Notes: generated from the letters alone by a model not told the origin. DNA of 64,000 nt from Staphylotrichum longicolle (GCA_019096155.1 JAHCVI010000003.1:372001-436000), one strand, 5' to 3'. Counted from the stretch's first letter, positions 39,431 through 51,174 are shown. Made by a program: numbers and translations.

Positions 39431-39503
39431 AAAAGACTTGCCAGCAATTTTATTATTACTGCATTGCCTGGATATACATAATAAAAAATACAATGTTTAA
39501 GTC

Positions 39504-40059
39504 CTATGTTTTTCGAAAATAGAACAAATATTTGGGAGTCCAGGTCATGGGCCTCACTTTTGTCTGGTTCATTCCGAGAACGGACTCAGGTCGCCTGAGG
39601 ATGCCTCTTGTGCGCGGTTGGTTTACCGCTTCTTGGGCTTGCCGTCGCCAGTCGACGACGGCGTCGGCCTGGGCCTGTTCATGGCCCGCATCCAACTGTG
39701 CACGGGATTGTCTTTGTCGGTGCGCCCGTACGTGGACGCCAGGAGTTCAGGAACAGGACGTCGGCCATGTGCACAATTAGCCACCGGCGGCTGCTCTCGT
39801 CAAGTCTGCCTTCGACGTCGCGAAATCGCCCCGCGGCCTCCATGCCGAGCCTTCCAAAGGCGTGCAGGTTCCCCGTGTGCGGTACGACGAGAGCTCGCAG
39901 TGCGTCCAGGACGCCGTGTTCCGGGGTCGGCCCCCTCGCTGGCGCCTGAGGCGCCGTCACCTTGGGCTGGTCGTTGCTGGCCAATGTCTGCGGATATCTG
40001 GAAGTCACACGGTGCCATATCACGTCCAGCACGGTCGCGGCCGGGGAGACAGCAGACAC
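39504..40059 (-). pseudogene. degraded coding sequence beside the AT-rich island
   Basis: Minus-strand frames read like one broken protein: TVLDVIWHRVTSRYPQ, then RFRDVEGRLDESSRRWLIVH and MADVLFLNSWRPRTG, stopping near 39680, and in another frame from there HEQAQADAVVDWRRQAQEA to 39504. The change of frame without splice sites and the truncation into AT-rich DNA suggest a pseudogene. Family unknown. Confidence 0.35.
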
Positions 40060-42343
40060 GCGAACATCGTCTTGAACGCCGCGGTTTTACACACGCCGCC
40101 CCGAGCCACTCTCCGATGCGCCGCGGGGCCAGGTCTACTCAGTCGCTTCTCGATGGGCTCATGCACACAGAGCTTTCTCCGTCGAGCCGGCCAATCTTGC
40201 AATCCGTTTCCATGGAAGTCCACAATCGCAGGTTGAGTGCGGTCTGCCTCAACACATCCGCCACTTGCCACAGCGAAATAACATCATCGTGAAAAAGGCC
40301 AAGCCTCAAGAGGCGCATCCTGTTGTCCCTCGCGTGTCGCCCAGGCCCAGGGTGGGATATAGGAGGTTTTGGAGTCCCCGAACGGTCGAGTCTGTCGCTG
40401 AATTTGATGCGGACCCAGAGGAGTCAGTCCAATTCATCTTTTTGTGTTTGAAGGCTAGGGACTTTGAGATCGCACCAACTGATGGCCGGAATGGGGCCGG
40501 CAAGGCAGAGCTCCTGCCAGCTAGCTAGTTCCATTGTAAAACTGATCCACTTCAAGGGAGACACCTTCACCGGGAAGAGCAGCATTGCTGCAAGATCTCC
40601 CTGGAGAATGGGAAGAGGTTTTTCGTCTAGCCGAGGCGATGAAACTCCGACCCGCAAAGGGTTCAAAGAAGCCGCGGCCAGCACTGCTTAGACTTTTCGG
40701 ACTTCGGAGGGCGAGATGGGGATAACTTGACATACAAAAACTGGTTCGTGTCGTCATCCTCAGTTTCCCTGACAGTGGTGGCGAGGCGGCAGTTATCTAA
40801 TGAGTGATTATCAAGCAATTCGCTGCACTCGCCTCCCAGGTTCGGGAACGGTTCATCCAAACCCCTGTTCTCATCGACAGGGACCATCCCCCACCGACAC
40901 AGTATCGAGCTTGTCTCCGACAATAATCCTCTCTAACACTAGAAAGAATCACGGATGGTGCTGTCGGTGTAGCCAGCGTCAACAGCTTTCGCCCTTGAAC
41001 CAGGAACCTGGATACTGAATGACAGGCAAGTCTGCTGATTTGGGAACTTAACCTCAGTAAGTTGATACTTTCAGCTTCTGATTGCCTTTTTCTCACTTCC
41101 CTTTCCTTTTCCCCTCTTCTTTATCTTTGCTCTACTTTTTCTTTCTGCTTTTCTTCCTCCTTTTTTTTTTTCCTTCTCTCCCTTTCTTTTCCTCTTTTCT
41201 TTTCTCGCTCTTTCTTTTTTCCGTCTTTCCTTCTGCTTCTTGTCGCATCTTTTTTGCCTCTTCATCTCCTCATTTTTTCCCTCTTTAATCTCTATCTTTT
41301 TTCCCTCTTTGAAATCCTTCCCTTTCTTTTCTACCTGTTCCCAACGTTTCATTGAAAGCAATGACAGTAATACTGGTGCTCGCCTTACCTAAGCACCAAG
41401 ATACTGGATGGGAGCGTAGTAATGGGGGCGACTCAGGCTGACAAGGGAAGACATGCACTATTCACCTTCCAATTCCGACTGTTCATCGCCAACTCGATCG
41501 GCCCCACGACGACGCCAGAGTTTCATCGTGTGGGGGGGCTGGACGCTAATGTGGAGCATAACCGTCCCTTCGGGAGATCGTTGGAGAGCCGAAGGGCTGA
41601 CCCCTGACATGATCCACCGGGCTGGGTCTGTCAGCTGGGATCTAGACCCGAAAATGGCCACCACACACAGTGCTGAAGGATCAAGTTGCTTCAGCCGCTA
41701 TCAGTCTGGACTCGACCACCTGGACGTTAAAATTGCTGTTTAGGAGCAAAACTTCCTGCCGAAAGCCACAAGTAGCAGCTTGTCTTGTCCCTGACGTAGA
41801 CGAGCCTTTCTTCAGGCATGGAATGAGGACGGCGGCCCGGGTGCTGCATGAACTTGCTTGTGGTTTCAGACCAGAACTCACCAAACTGCGGAACTGCCAT
41901 CGACAAGGTGGAGCAAGTCCAAGCGATGGATCCGGGGAAGCCATCCACAGGACCAGAACCATCCCTGTAGCATTTGCCAGCGTCCTCTCCACTGGGGATG
42001 CATAGATTGGCTAGATCGAGACCTGGGGCGTTGATCATGCAGAGTTTTTGATGAAGTCATGATGGGTACCGCGATTTAGAGTTGCCTTTCCGGGGAATCA
42101 AACCCGGCAGTTTGGCCAGGGGCAATCCTTCAAGGACCTTGGCATGATGGGATACGAGGCCCGCGTTAAATGCTTGTTCTCGGCCAGCTTCTTTCACTTG
42201 CACTTTCGTCAGGTGAACAGGAGAGCTCTGGAGAGGGCCCTCTTGCCGCGCGCCGAGAGATACATGTAACCGGTGATTCGACATATCAACGAGCAACCCT
42301 TCGACTCAGCCAGGACGCGGCCCGAGACCAGACGGCGGCCACC
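40060..42343. other. intergenic with a polypyrimidine tract
   Basis: About 2.3 kb with no convincing gene. The low-complexity tract at 41083-41334 is listed separately. A short CCGGG...CCCGG stem with a TTTGATT-like loop at about 42090-42112 on the minus strand resembles a tRNA T-arm, but no matching acceptor stem was found. Confidence 0.45.
41083..41334 (+). repeat. polypyrimidine (CT-rich) low-complexity tract
   Basis: About 250 bases almost entirely C and T on the plus strand, with runs such as CCTTTCCTTTTCCCCTC and a run of twelve T. The open frames across it on both strands are artefacts of composition (Phe/Ser/Leu or Lys/Glu/Arg). Confidence 0.85.
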
Positions 42344-43633
42344 ATGAGCTCGACACCAGAAAGCAGCCCGGAGCAGTACGCCGCCCCGGCGCCGCTGACG
42401 CCGGAGCAGCTGGCTGCCCTCCCGCACGACAACCAGGCCCCAAAGCTGCTTGCCAGCATCTGGTCGTTGGTATTCGTCGCCACCGTCTTCTTGTGTTTGC
42501 GTATCTACTGCCGCTTGCTCAGGGGACAGCGTCTGTGGTGGGACGATAGCATTCTAATTGCTTCTTGGGTGCGTGCAAACCTCTTTTTCGGGGTCAAACT
42601 GTGGGCTCAAGAGCGCCGCTGACGAAATCACTCATTTGCAGGGTTGCATCGTCATCGAATCATCCCTTCTGACCTACATGACCACTCTCGGATATGGTCT
42701 GCACATCTGGGACTTTGACCTCAACAACATGCAAGCCATAATGCTGCCGATCACCGTGGGGGGAACCTTCTCGGTCACGGCGGCCGTCTGGGCCAAGACC
42801 TCGTTCGGCATCACGCTGCTGAAGATCACCGATGGGTGGATGAGGAAGCTTACGTGGTTTTGCATCATCTCGATGAACGTCTTCATGTTCCTCTCGGCGC
42901 TCTTCCCCTGGGTCGCGTGCAGGCCTGTGAAGAAGTCGTGGGACCTGACCGTGGTGGGCGGCACATGCTGGGATCCGCGGGTGACGGTGTACTACAACAT
43001 CTTCTCGGCGGCATATTCGGCGCTGATGGACATCATACTCGCCGTGTTGCCGTGGAAGTTCCTCTGGAGCTTGCAGATGAAGCGGAGCGAGAAGATTGGC
43101 GTGTGCCTGGCAATGAGCATGGGTGTGTTTGCGGGCGCCACGGCGGTGGTCAAAACGGCCAAGTTGCCGCGCATGTTGTCGATGGATTTTGGTAAGCTAT
43201 TTCAATCCCTAGGGTATCGTTGAATGAAAATCTGCAGAGTACTAACGGATGGAACACAGCTGATTCTGTCTCGCTCTGGATCTGGGGCAACGCCGAGGCC
43301 TGCTGCTCCATTGTCGCGGCGAGCATTCCCATGCTCCGCGTGCTCGTCCGTGACGCCAAGTCCTCTAGGCAATACGCCAGCGGCTACCACGACAAGGAAA
43401 CTGGTCTGACGGGTAACCACAGCCGGTTCGTGACCATTACGAGCCGGTCCGCCCCAGAAGCCAGCGACGTTGAGCTGCACAAGTTGGGCGACGACCGCAG
43501 CGACCGGAGTATTCTGGGTAATGATGGGCTGGAGCTGCAGACGACGAAGGGGATTGTGCAGGTGACGAATATCACGATAAAGTACGACGAGGAGACTGGG
43601 GATGCTCAAGCGCAGGGCCAGGGGCAGAAATAG
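42344..43633 (+). CDS. fungal rhodopsin-like 7-TM integral membrane protein
   Basis: A 382-residue membrane protein of the fungal rhodopsin-domain (PTH11-like, no CFEM) class. Exons 42344-42568, 42642-43191 and 43260-43633 total 1149 nt. Intron 2 has a perfect ACTAAC branch site. Family features: LRIYCRLLRGQRLWWDDSIL after TM1, AVWAKTSFGITLLKI, WVACRPVKKSWD, VYYNIFSAAYSALMDIILAVLPWKFLW and KIGVCLAMSMGVFAGATAVVKT, then a long cytosolic tail (KETGLTGNHSRF). The start ATG at 42344 has the strong context GCCACCATGAGC. A second family member sits at 24996-26217. Ligand unknown. Confidence 0.9.
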
Positions 43634-43815
43634 TCTTGAGTTCTCATCATAATGTCAGTGCTATGCAACAGATTTTGGCCATGAAAGTTTACCAAAAACA
43701 TGGGGATTTGCCGGGTTCCCATCGCCATCTTCACAATCATGCAACAGCAATAAGAAGACAACTGACATTGTCTCGACTCACCAGGGAAAGGTACCTACTC
43801 TCTAAATATTCAACC

Positions 43816-44863
43816 CTATCCGTCAAGTGAAAGACCTTGATTATTTCCTGTCCCCCTCTTTGCATCATCGAAAAAAGCTCCGTTCTCTTCCTCCTTCGAT
43901 ACCACTTTTCGCTTGAACGACCGCTGGATAAGCCTCCGCTTCTGTTTCGGCGCATTCTCAAAGTCCAGCGTCCAAAACCACTCCTTAGCATCGCGAGGAA
44001 TAATCGACGGCCGCCTCCAACCCGTTGAAAATGACGCCGACAGGTCGTTCATGTCGATCAGCCTGCCGCCGCGCCAGTTGTCGGGGTTGTACCCCTGCAT
44101 GGCAAAACCCATGGCATAGAAAAAGTCCAGGTGAGCCTGGCCGACCGCAAGATCCTGCGGCGCCCCGGGGACCAATTCGTACACGATCGCCCAGTGCCAG
44201 CCGAGTTCGCCGTCGACGTGATCTGATGCGGCTGGAACGAGGTGGGGGATTTCATCACGGTGGACGGTCGTCCACCCGTAGCAGGCGGGGAGTGGTGGAA
44301 AGTCTGGCATACGGATCGGGTCTTCGGGTAGCGGCGGTATGACGGGTGAATCCCGCACCTCGTCGCTGAATCCTCGCAGGTTGGCGACGACGTCTGCGAG
44401 CGTCTTTGGTCGCCTCAGAATTGGCAGGGGCCGCTCGTCGTCGGGGTTGTTGATGAGATATTCGAGCTTCTCGAGAAGAGCGACATTGTGGCTTTCATCC
44501 TCGAGCGGCCACTCGTCTTGGGTGTAGCCCTTGCCGGTGGGCAAGAGGCGGGGCCGGGGACGTCGTGTGCGCCAGAACTGAGAAAGCAGTTAGCGCCATT
44601 GTGTGACGTGGACGGGATGTGAGCAATATTACAATCTTCAAAGCAACCGGATCACCGCCACCAATCGTGACTTTGAACACGAGACCCGCAATCCCGTGCC
44701 CAAGATAATCGAGCCATGTTATATCCTCCCCGTGTCTGGGAAACCGGCGCAGCTTTGGACGTTTCAGATCCCGCCAAGTTGTGGGTGGCGGACCTTCGAG
44801 GACTTCATTTGCAAATGGCGGCAGCTCTGCTGGATTGCTCCTCTCAAATGCGAAGGTGGCCAT
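43816..44863 (-). CDS. kinase-like fold protein, probable pseudokinase
   Basis: A 330-residue protein with exons 44633-44863 and 43816-44577 and a 55-nt intron (GTAATA donor, GCTAAC branch, CTCAG acceptor), total 993 nt. The N-lobe shows LGHGIAGLVFKVTIGG, a Gly-rich loop, then DPVALKIF with the usual ATP-binding Lys. No HRD or DFG motif follows; instead the C-lobe has GYNPDNWRGGRLIDMNDLS, a pattern seen in fungal kinase-like orphans. That argues for a pseudokinase or an atypical kinase. The C-terminal tail is basic (KRKVVSKEEENG). The start at 44863 reads MATFAFERSN. It is not closely similar to the kinase-like gene at 13869. Confidence 0.75.
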
Positions 44864-45257
44864 GTTGAATTTTGGGAAAGAGAAGAAGCAGTCAAGTTGG
44901 CGCCGTCGACATTGAACGCCCATGAGCTGCACAGTCGCAGGGAGGGCCTGGGGCTGCTGCCTGTTTCTCCTCCTCGCGGTTGACAAGAGCCAACCGTTTG
45001 AAACAGCCTCGGAAGATTGCCCACTCCCATTATGTTCTGGCTGCAACAGTCAACCCCCCGATGTTTATTTGAACGCTCAATCACACTCATTTTGTTCCCC
45101 AACTTTTATGAGTCGAAGGGGAAAGCCTTCAGAGTTCAGACCCCGTTGTTGTCTTTTTCCCCGGAGATTTCTCTGCACATCTCAAAATCGCGGTAAACAC
45201 CGAAACCCACCCCCAACCCATCCCACCTGTCACGCCCTAGCTGACATCGACAGTCTC
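44864..45257. other. intergenic between divergent genes
   Basis: About 0.4 kb. A possible first exon of the following gene (ATG at 45108, donor GTAAAC near 45192) is open but its phase does not fit the next exon, so it is not called. Confidence 0.35.
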
Positions 45258-46305
45258 AGATTGCAATCACGCCGAATCGGCGTTACAATTGCCCTGGCGG
45301 CTTTGACCCCTACCAGCAGCCCCTCGACAGTCATGGACACGTGTGCGTCTTTGTCAATGGGGTGCAAGTCGAGACCGCCCCGGAATGGCCCTTTGGGGAA
45401 GGGATGGAACTCACCTATTTCTGGGAGCCCTTTCTCCGTCAGTGGCTCCCGAACGTCCGCCACGTTCAAGACACTGCGCCCTCCCACCAGTCCCAGCACC
45501 AGGGCACCGGAGGACGTCCCAACCGCAACCGGAACCGCAACCGCAGCCGCAGCCATCACCACCAGCACCACAACCGCAGCCGCGGCCAAAACCACAGCAA
45601 CAGCCACAACCCTAGCCACACCGTCGGTAACAACCGCGATCGGAACCGCAATCGGAACCAGAACCGCAACCGCAACCGCGACAGGGCACAACGGTCCTCG
45701 GTGCATCAGCTGGCCTGTTTGCGGCCGGCTTCTTCTTTGGGCCTCCTGCATTGGTAGCCGCTCTCTACGCGGCTTGGATATCCGCTGGGACGACTAGTGC
45801 TATGGCTCTCGGGGCGGCCGGTGCCGCAGGGACCGTCGGAGCTGGCATCGGAAGCGCAGCCCTCCTGTTCAGGATGCCTTGGACCGACGGCGCTCGGTGG
45901 GAGAAGAGTAAGCTCTAGAGATCCGCTTTTGCTAGTTGTCTGATCGGCTAACGTCCTATTCCTGTCCTAGTCATACAAACTCGAAGTAACGTACAAAAGG
46001 CATTGACGAAGCTGTCGTTCCTTCTGCGCGTTCAGTGGATAGAGGGCATCTGGGGTATGAATTTCACCAAGCTCCCACAACGGGAGAAAAACGATTACTT
46101 ACGGAGCTTGGGTGTCGACCCCTCATGTTTTGGCGACAGAGAATACAACCTCGCCCTGCTTCGAGCCGCGAAGGAGGACTTGGAGAAGGATCTTGGCAAG
46201 TTGACAGAGACTTTTCAAGAACTTTACAAGGATTTGCGAATCGATGCAGAGGCCCAGTACCGGGAGCCGGGTGCTTCGGACACCAGCATTCGAAGTGGTG
46301 CTTGA
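45258..46305 (+). CDS. orphan protein with beta-rich head, QP-repeat linker and glycine-zipper membrane segment; model broken or incomplete
   Basis: Three parts are visible. Part 1, from about 45258, reads YNCPGGFDPYQQP, HGHVCVFVNGVQVE and LTYFWEPFLRQWLP. Part 2 is a CCGCAA-type repeat encoding PQPEPQPQ in a second frame; a GTCAGT...CACCAG intron (about 45437-45490) could join it in phase to part 1, but two in-frame stops (TAG, TAA) near 45615-45630 interrupt it. Part 3 encodes GASAGLFAAGFFFGPP and a Gly/Ala-rich hydrophobic stretch (GAAGAAGTVGAGIGSAALLF) to 45907. A good 63-nt intron (GTAAGC, CTAACG branch, CCTAG) leads to the last exon at 45971-46305, a helical charged domain (KEDLEKDLGKLTETF). 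The glycine-zipper suggests membrane insertion or pore formation, by analogy only. The true start is not identified. Confidence 0.45.
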
Positions 46306-47129
46306 CACCCCAAAAAAGGGTTGATGTTAAGTATTGTATGAACAAGTGCGCAATATACATCTCTTTCAGACACTAAGGTACCATCGAGGGTGAGTTCCTG
46401 GGGCTGTTTTACGGATCCAAGGTATTCAAGAAAGCTCGTTTAAGGATCGCTTGCTCGAAGTCCTCGTCCGGCAGCAGAAAAGAATCTTGAAGATGACTTG
46501 CGCAAGCCATCCCGACAAGCACGGTTGAGGATGAGTTCTAGGTAGGTTCTACATAATTTCTCCAACATGGCCGTGATTGTGTCCAGCTCTTCTCGTGTCT
46601 CGTCTAGCTGCCTAGACGGATGTTGAGTGACTGAGAATACCTACCTATTTAGCCGTGGGCTTGTTGTATTTGTTGGTCATTGAGCGGGGTGACATTGTTT
46701 ACCTCGGTTCTGGGTTCAGGTGTGCATTCGATGATGACCCCCTGTTAAAACAGCGGTGAGTGTGGGATCAGCGCGGCGACTGGGTGGTGTGGAACAGCGA
46801 ACGCAGTGAGCTGGGAGTGCTGAGGGCGTTGTAAATACAGTGGCTTCAAGAGTGGGCAACAGCAGTGCACTGATTGATGATGGCTTCAATTCAGCGCTGT
46901 CTTGGTGGCTCTGTTGTTGTGGTTGTTCTTCTTCTTCTGGGGACGCCAACGCAGGCAGCCTGTTGTTACCCCGCTTCTTAGCCCGATCAGGGGCAGTTGA
47001 CCGCCTGGTTTTGACAGTGAGTGCATTTTGTGATCTCTCCAGGACTCCAGACATGAACCTCAAGTGTGTTCAAGTACCTTCTTCATTTCTTCAGCAAACG
47101 TCGACAGATATTTGCATCATTCTTCAGTC
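46306..47129. other. intergenic, no gene seen
   Basis: About 0.8 kb. Open frames are short and not gene-like. It includes the leader of the F-box gene. Confidence 0.45.
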
Positions 47130-48584
47130 ATGGCATCCGCCCAGACCTCGATGTATCTCTCTTCACTTCCAGCGGAGATATTGGTGCGAGTCATGCAGAG
47201 CTGCTCAGGCTTCCGGGAGCTGCTCAACCTCACCATGACTTGCCGCCATCTTTATGCCGTGTGGAGGGCGAATACTCCTGTTATTGTCTGGCACGTAGCA
47301 CCCAGGGAGATTCCGGCCTTTGACACTGCGTTGGTCACGGTGCGTTGATACGATGAGAAGTGGCGAATGGTCGTTTGGCTGATATCGATTGACGCCCAGG
47401 TGCGCGCCACAACCCTCGTTCACGATGCATTTCAGAAAGGCCTTCTCCCTCCCATCATACAGCCGCACGAATTGGACGGACGCCTACGCAACCCGGACCT
47501 GAAGGAGCTCAGGGAAGTCTTGAATCTGCATCATCTTGCCCGCTGCGCCGAGATTCAGTACACGGCCGCCTGGTTCCAATTTAGGGATTGCGAATTTCAG
47601 TTCTGCGGCGAAGAAGAGACTCGTTGGCTGGGTGGTCATGAGTTGTGGAGCCACCCGGAGCACACCGAGACATGGAATGTCCTGGGAGGCCCCCTGGCTG
47701 ATCAGGCGGTCTGGAGGGATCGATTTGACTCGTCGTTGTACACCTCGCTTCTGCTGGGCGCCGTCCTGTCGCGGCCGTACAACGAGCCATTCTTCGACAT
47801 GACAGCGTCACCAGCCGGAGTGAGCCTACGAGATAAGATAGTCAAAGCGACTGCAGACCGCTCTGAGTCTGTCAATCTCTCGGAGCCGGAGGTGGAGTAT
47901 ATGCTCCAATTCCCTGTATCGCATCTCCATGTGGACGTCGCAAGACAGGAGCAGGTCTTCGGCGACTTGGCCAGCTGGTTCATCAAGCATGCTCTAGAGA
48001 TGGCTCCAACTCGATCCCGTTTTGTTTCACGTCCGAGTGGACCCGGATATCCTCCGGTTCATCCCAAGCTCTTTGACGTTGGTGCAGGGTTCTGGCCGGA
48101 GTCTTCGTCCTTGTCAGATTCCTTTGTCCGCGGCTCACCTGACGAAGGCCGCCGCGTCTTTTGCGCTGTCATGGACTCTCTACACATGCTCGACTTTTTC
48201 ACTGATTGGCTGTGGGCTAACCAGTCTCGGAAACCAGCCTCCTTGGAGAGACGCGAGGAAGAAGCCAAGGTCGTCATGTTCAGTATGTTCAGGCCGCAGA
48301 GAGTCAGCATGCCACTCCACCTCGTGGATACTCTCGGACCGGGTATCACAGTGCAGCCATATTATCACGAGGCCGATTTGGGATTGTCCTTGCCTGCCTT
48401 GAACCTGGGCTTCGCTGCTCTTCATGCGTCACCCTTCTATTCGCATCGAGGAGGAAGTGCCTACGGTTCCAAAGTCCCTCTCGTCTCGCATTATCCCTTG
48501 ACATTCTTCTCTTTTCTGCTCGCCCGGGACTTTGGCATCCGCCTCGTCGAGGGTGAAGCTGGGACCTACTGGGCACCGTTTTAG
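47130..48584 (+). CDS. F-box protein
   Basis: A 464-residue protein with exons 47130-47339 and 47400-48584 joined in phase by a 60-nt intron (GTGCGT...CCCAG), total 1395 nt. The N-terminal F-box reads LSSLPAEILVRVMQ, LNLTMTCRHLYAVW at about residues 10-50, the part that would bind Skp1 in an SCF ubiquitin ligase. The rest (ATTLVHDAFQKGLLPP, FQFRDCEFQFCGEEETRW, HMLDFFTDWLW) is a helical region typical of fungal F-box orphans, with no WD40 or LRR visible. It would pick the ubiquitination substrate, which is unknown. The upstream leader has no other in-frame ATG closer to the F-box. Confidence 0.85.
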
Positions 48585-48758
48585 GATGCATTCTGGTACA
48601 TGGCCCAAGCAAAAGAGGTTCATGGCTCCGTTATCTTGTTCTCGGCCTCGTGGAAAATGCGGATGAGCACTCGATAGTCAGGACTTCCCTATCAAATGAG
48701 CCGGCAATATAACATGACTCCTCATTGCATTCTCGAACCAAAGAGTATCTCAACGACA

Positions 48759-50490
48759 TCACACTTCCTGACGGCGTTCGGTCACCGTCACCCACATGTC
48801 GCTGTGTATGAATATTCCCATGCAGTTCTGTTCCTTCCACGGCGTTTCGGGCTTGGCGAGACACCAGTCGAAGTGATGTAAGAGCTATCTCCTTTCAGCA
48901 GGGTTTCTTATCTATCCAGGAAGACGAGGAATGTGCCAGAGAGAGCTCGGCGTAGGCCTTGTTACTTACCTCGTAGACAGTCTTGCCAATCTCCATCAGT
49001 GCAATCGGCTTGCCCAGACACTGATACTTGCCATAGCCAAAGATAAGCTCGTGTGCCCGGTTCATCTCCGCCAATCTCTTCTGGTCCTTCTCGAGGAGCC
49101 ACCGTTCCGGACGGAAAACCTCGGCATCTTCCCCAAAGATGGCCTTGCTCCGATGCAGCGGCCATGCCGCGTAGCTGATGTTGGTTCCACCCGGGAGGAA
49201 GACAGACTTGCCGTCCACCACAACCGTGTCGCCCCTGTCGGGAACCCGTTTAGGGACAGAGTCAGTGATGGGCGGATGTATGCGTAGTCCCTCCTTGATG
49301 ACAGCCTGCAGGTAAGGCATCTTCCTGACCTCGTTGTCAGGGATGACTCCTGGATGTCCCGTCCTAGCGGCGGCGTCAATTTCTGCTTGAAGCTTGGAAT
49401 AGACCCGCGGGTGCGAGAGAAGATAGAGTAGAATCGAGCGGAGCGCGGTGGCTGTAGTATCCGAGCCAGCGATGATCTGCAGGACGGTCTCCGAAACGAG
49501 TTCCTCGGCATTCAGCCCATGACGGACGAACGAGGCAAGCATGTCAGAACGCTGCGCCGTCTCACGTTTGAGCCGAGTCTCAATGATGGAGCGCGCATTC
49601 CCAATCATCCTCCCAAATCCCACGACGTCATCCTCAGATGGTCCCAACAACCGGGCCACTAACGGGAGTTGCAGAAACCACGTTATACCAAGCCCGAGAC
49701 CGATACTCGTCACCGTGAACCCGATCTCTCCGGCCTTGACGTAGTCATTGACATCTCGGTCTTCTCGTAGGTTGCCGAACGGCTCTCCAAACCCGACTTC
49801 GCTGATCACGTCGAGGGTGAGGTACTGGATCTTTCGAGCAAAGTCCATTCGTTTCGCGTTGCGATCAGTTGAGAGGTACTTGGATCGGATGAGTTGCACG
49901 AGTTCCTCAACGTGTATGTCGATGGAGCTCTCGAGCTCCAGATTCTCCTTGCCAGAGTACTGTTTCGCGCATCAGCCACAAAGAGCTCTTTCTGACAAGC
50001 CTGTACTGCTCACCCCGTGAGCCATCTGCTGCCGCCGTTCTTTGTGCTTCTCCTCGTCGATCTGGCTAAAGACATGGTCCTTTCCGGGCTGGTACCGCGT
50101 AGCGCGGTTGTACCACGCAGACCGCGTATAAGGTGAGCGGACGCCGTTCATGTATGCGAGGAGCTCCGGCGACGACGTGACTAGGTCATTAGGACCAACT
50201 CGAGCGATGGGTCCTGTGGCATTTCAGTCCTCAACATTGTCTACATGTCAGTTTCCCCGTAGTGACATGATTCACTTACCGTACTTGTCACAGACTTCAT
50301 TGTACCACAAGTGCGACCTCCAGGTAAGGATAGACCATGAATGTGGGAAGTTGGTGAAACCGACCCCAAGTGGTCCCTTGAAGGCGCTCAGTCGTCGATA
50401 AGTTTGTATTTTTCGCGCAACGTAAAACGCCACTGCGACCGAGGCAAGCAGCCATATTGGAGAGTAGATTTGCTGCAAAATGATGCCCAT
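48759..50490 (-). CDS. cytochrome P450 monooxygenase (pisatin demethylase-like)
   Basis: Membrane-anchored microsomal P450, 508 residues. Exons are 50280-50490, 50014-50213, 48970-49959 and 48759-48884 with introns of 66, 54 and 85 nt, total 1527 nt. An N-terminal anchor (PIWLLASVAVAFYVA) is present. Helix I reads AGSDTTAT; the ExxR motif is E360-GLR363; FRPERW follows; the haem loop is FGYGKYQCLG with the ligand Cys451. The short last exon restores the usual ending (LLHHFDWCLAKPETPW, HSDMWVTVTERR), which reading through the third intron would replace with a false tail. Segments such as TDSVPKRVPDRGDTVV resemble the pisatin demethylase group. The substrate is unknown. It is divergent from the dithiol oxidoreductase gene at 52231. 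Confidence 0.93.
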
Positions 50491-51132
50491 GTTGTTGGCG
50501 GCTCATTCATTAGAAAACATCTGCCTTGGTTGGAGATCTCCTTTGGTTAACGTCTTTTTGGGTTGTAGAACCTGGCATGCTGCGAAGTGCTCCTCTCTAC
50601 CCCGCCCTGTGCGACCTCGACATGTTGTGCCACACCAGAAAGAGGGCATGACGGTGCAGTGACCCAACTCAACAAGGGAATCACACCAGACCGGCGTGAG
50701 GCGGGAGGCTCTCTTCGCGAGCATATCCGTGTCCGTTGTCCAATAGAAGGCTGGTTGATGCACGCTAGACCCCCACGCTGGACGAGGGTGCAATAGCTGT
50801 CATTTGAGCGGAGAAGACCCGCCTGGGCGCAGTCAAGATACTAGGTAGTGACTCTCACCTTTTATTGTATCTCTTTGCTACAGCTTCACTAGGGCTTGGG
50901 CAAGACCCGAACTGTCACAGAGAGTGAGGTACACTTACGAAGTATCCCACCACGCCGGACCAAATAGCTGTACGATATATTTCTCTCCGACACCACAGCA
51001 CGCCAACGATGCGTCCCTCGCAGTATTCCAAGCCTCAACGACCGGTTTCTATGGGGGGTCCTTAGCCACCACCTCAAACATCGCGATCTTGACCTGCTCG
51101 GCCCGCAGATCTGCCTCGAGGCTTCAACCACG

Positions 51133-51174
51133 ATGGCTGAGCAACTCATCCTCAAGGACACCCTGGAGGGCCAG
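51133..51174 (+). pseudogene. fragment of RACK1/cpc-2 exon 1
   Basis: Encodes MAEQLILKDTLEGQ followed by a GTACGT donor. The conserved N-terminus of the fungal RACK1 orthologue CPC-2 is MAEQLILKGTLEGH, with an early intron in many species, so 12 of 14 residues match. No WD40 repeats follow: after the T-rich tract and a TTGTAG acceptor-like site at 51510 the frames are unrelated. It looks like a partial duplication of the 5' end of a conserved gene inserted here. Confidence 0.55.

Larger units (their letters stand above)
38240..39500. other. AT-rich island
   Basis: No gene. From about 38880 the sequence turns strongly AT-rich against GC-rich surroundings, to about 39530. It contains diverged direct repeats, listed separately, and many TA steps. 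This looks like an old repeat or transposon remnant altered by RIP (repeat-induced point mutation), but no transposase is recognisable. Confidence 0.6.

Noticed and set aside
41062..41361. Open frames of Phe/Ser/Leu and Lys/Glu/Arg
   Set aside because: Artefacts of the polypyrimidine tract.
42085..42120. tRNA T-arm-like stem and box-B-like GGTTTGATTCC on the minus strand
   Set aside because: The loop would be eight bases and no matching acceptor stem, anticodon arm or box A could be placed, so no tRNA is called.
45302..45797. Thr/Ala-rich frame across the QP repeat (MDTCASLSMG onward)
   Set aside because: Third frame of a hexanucleotide repeat; the other two frames carry the protein-like head and the membrane segment.
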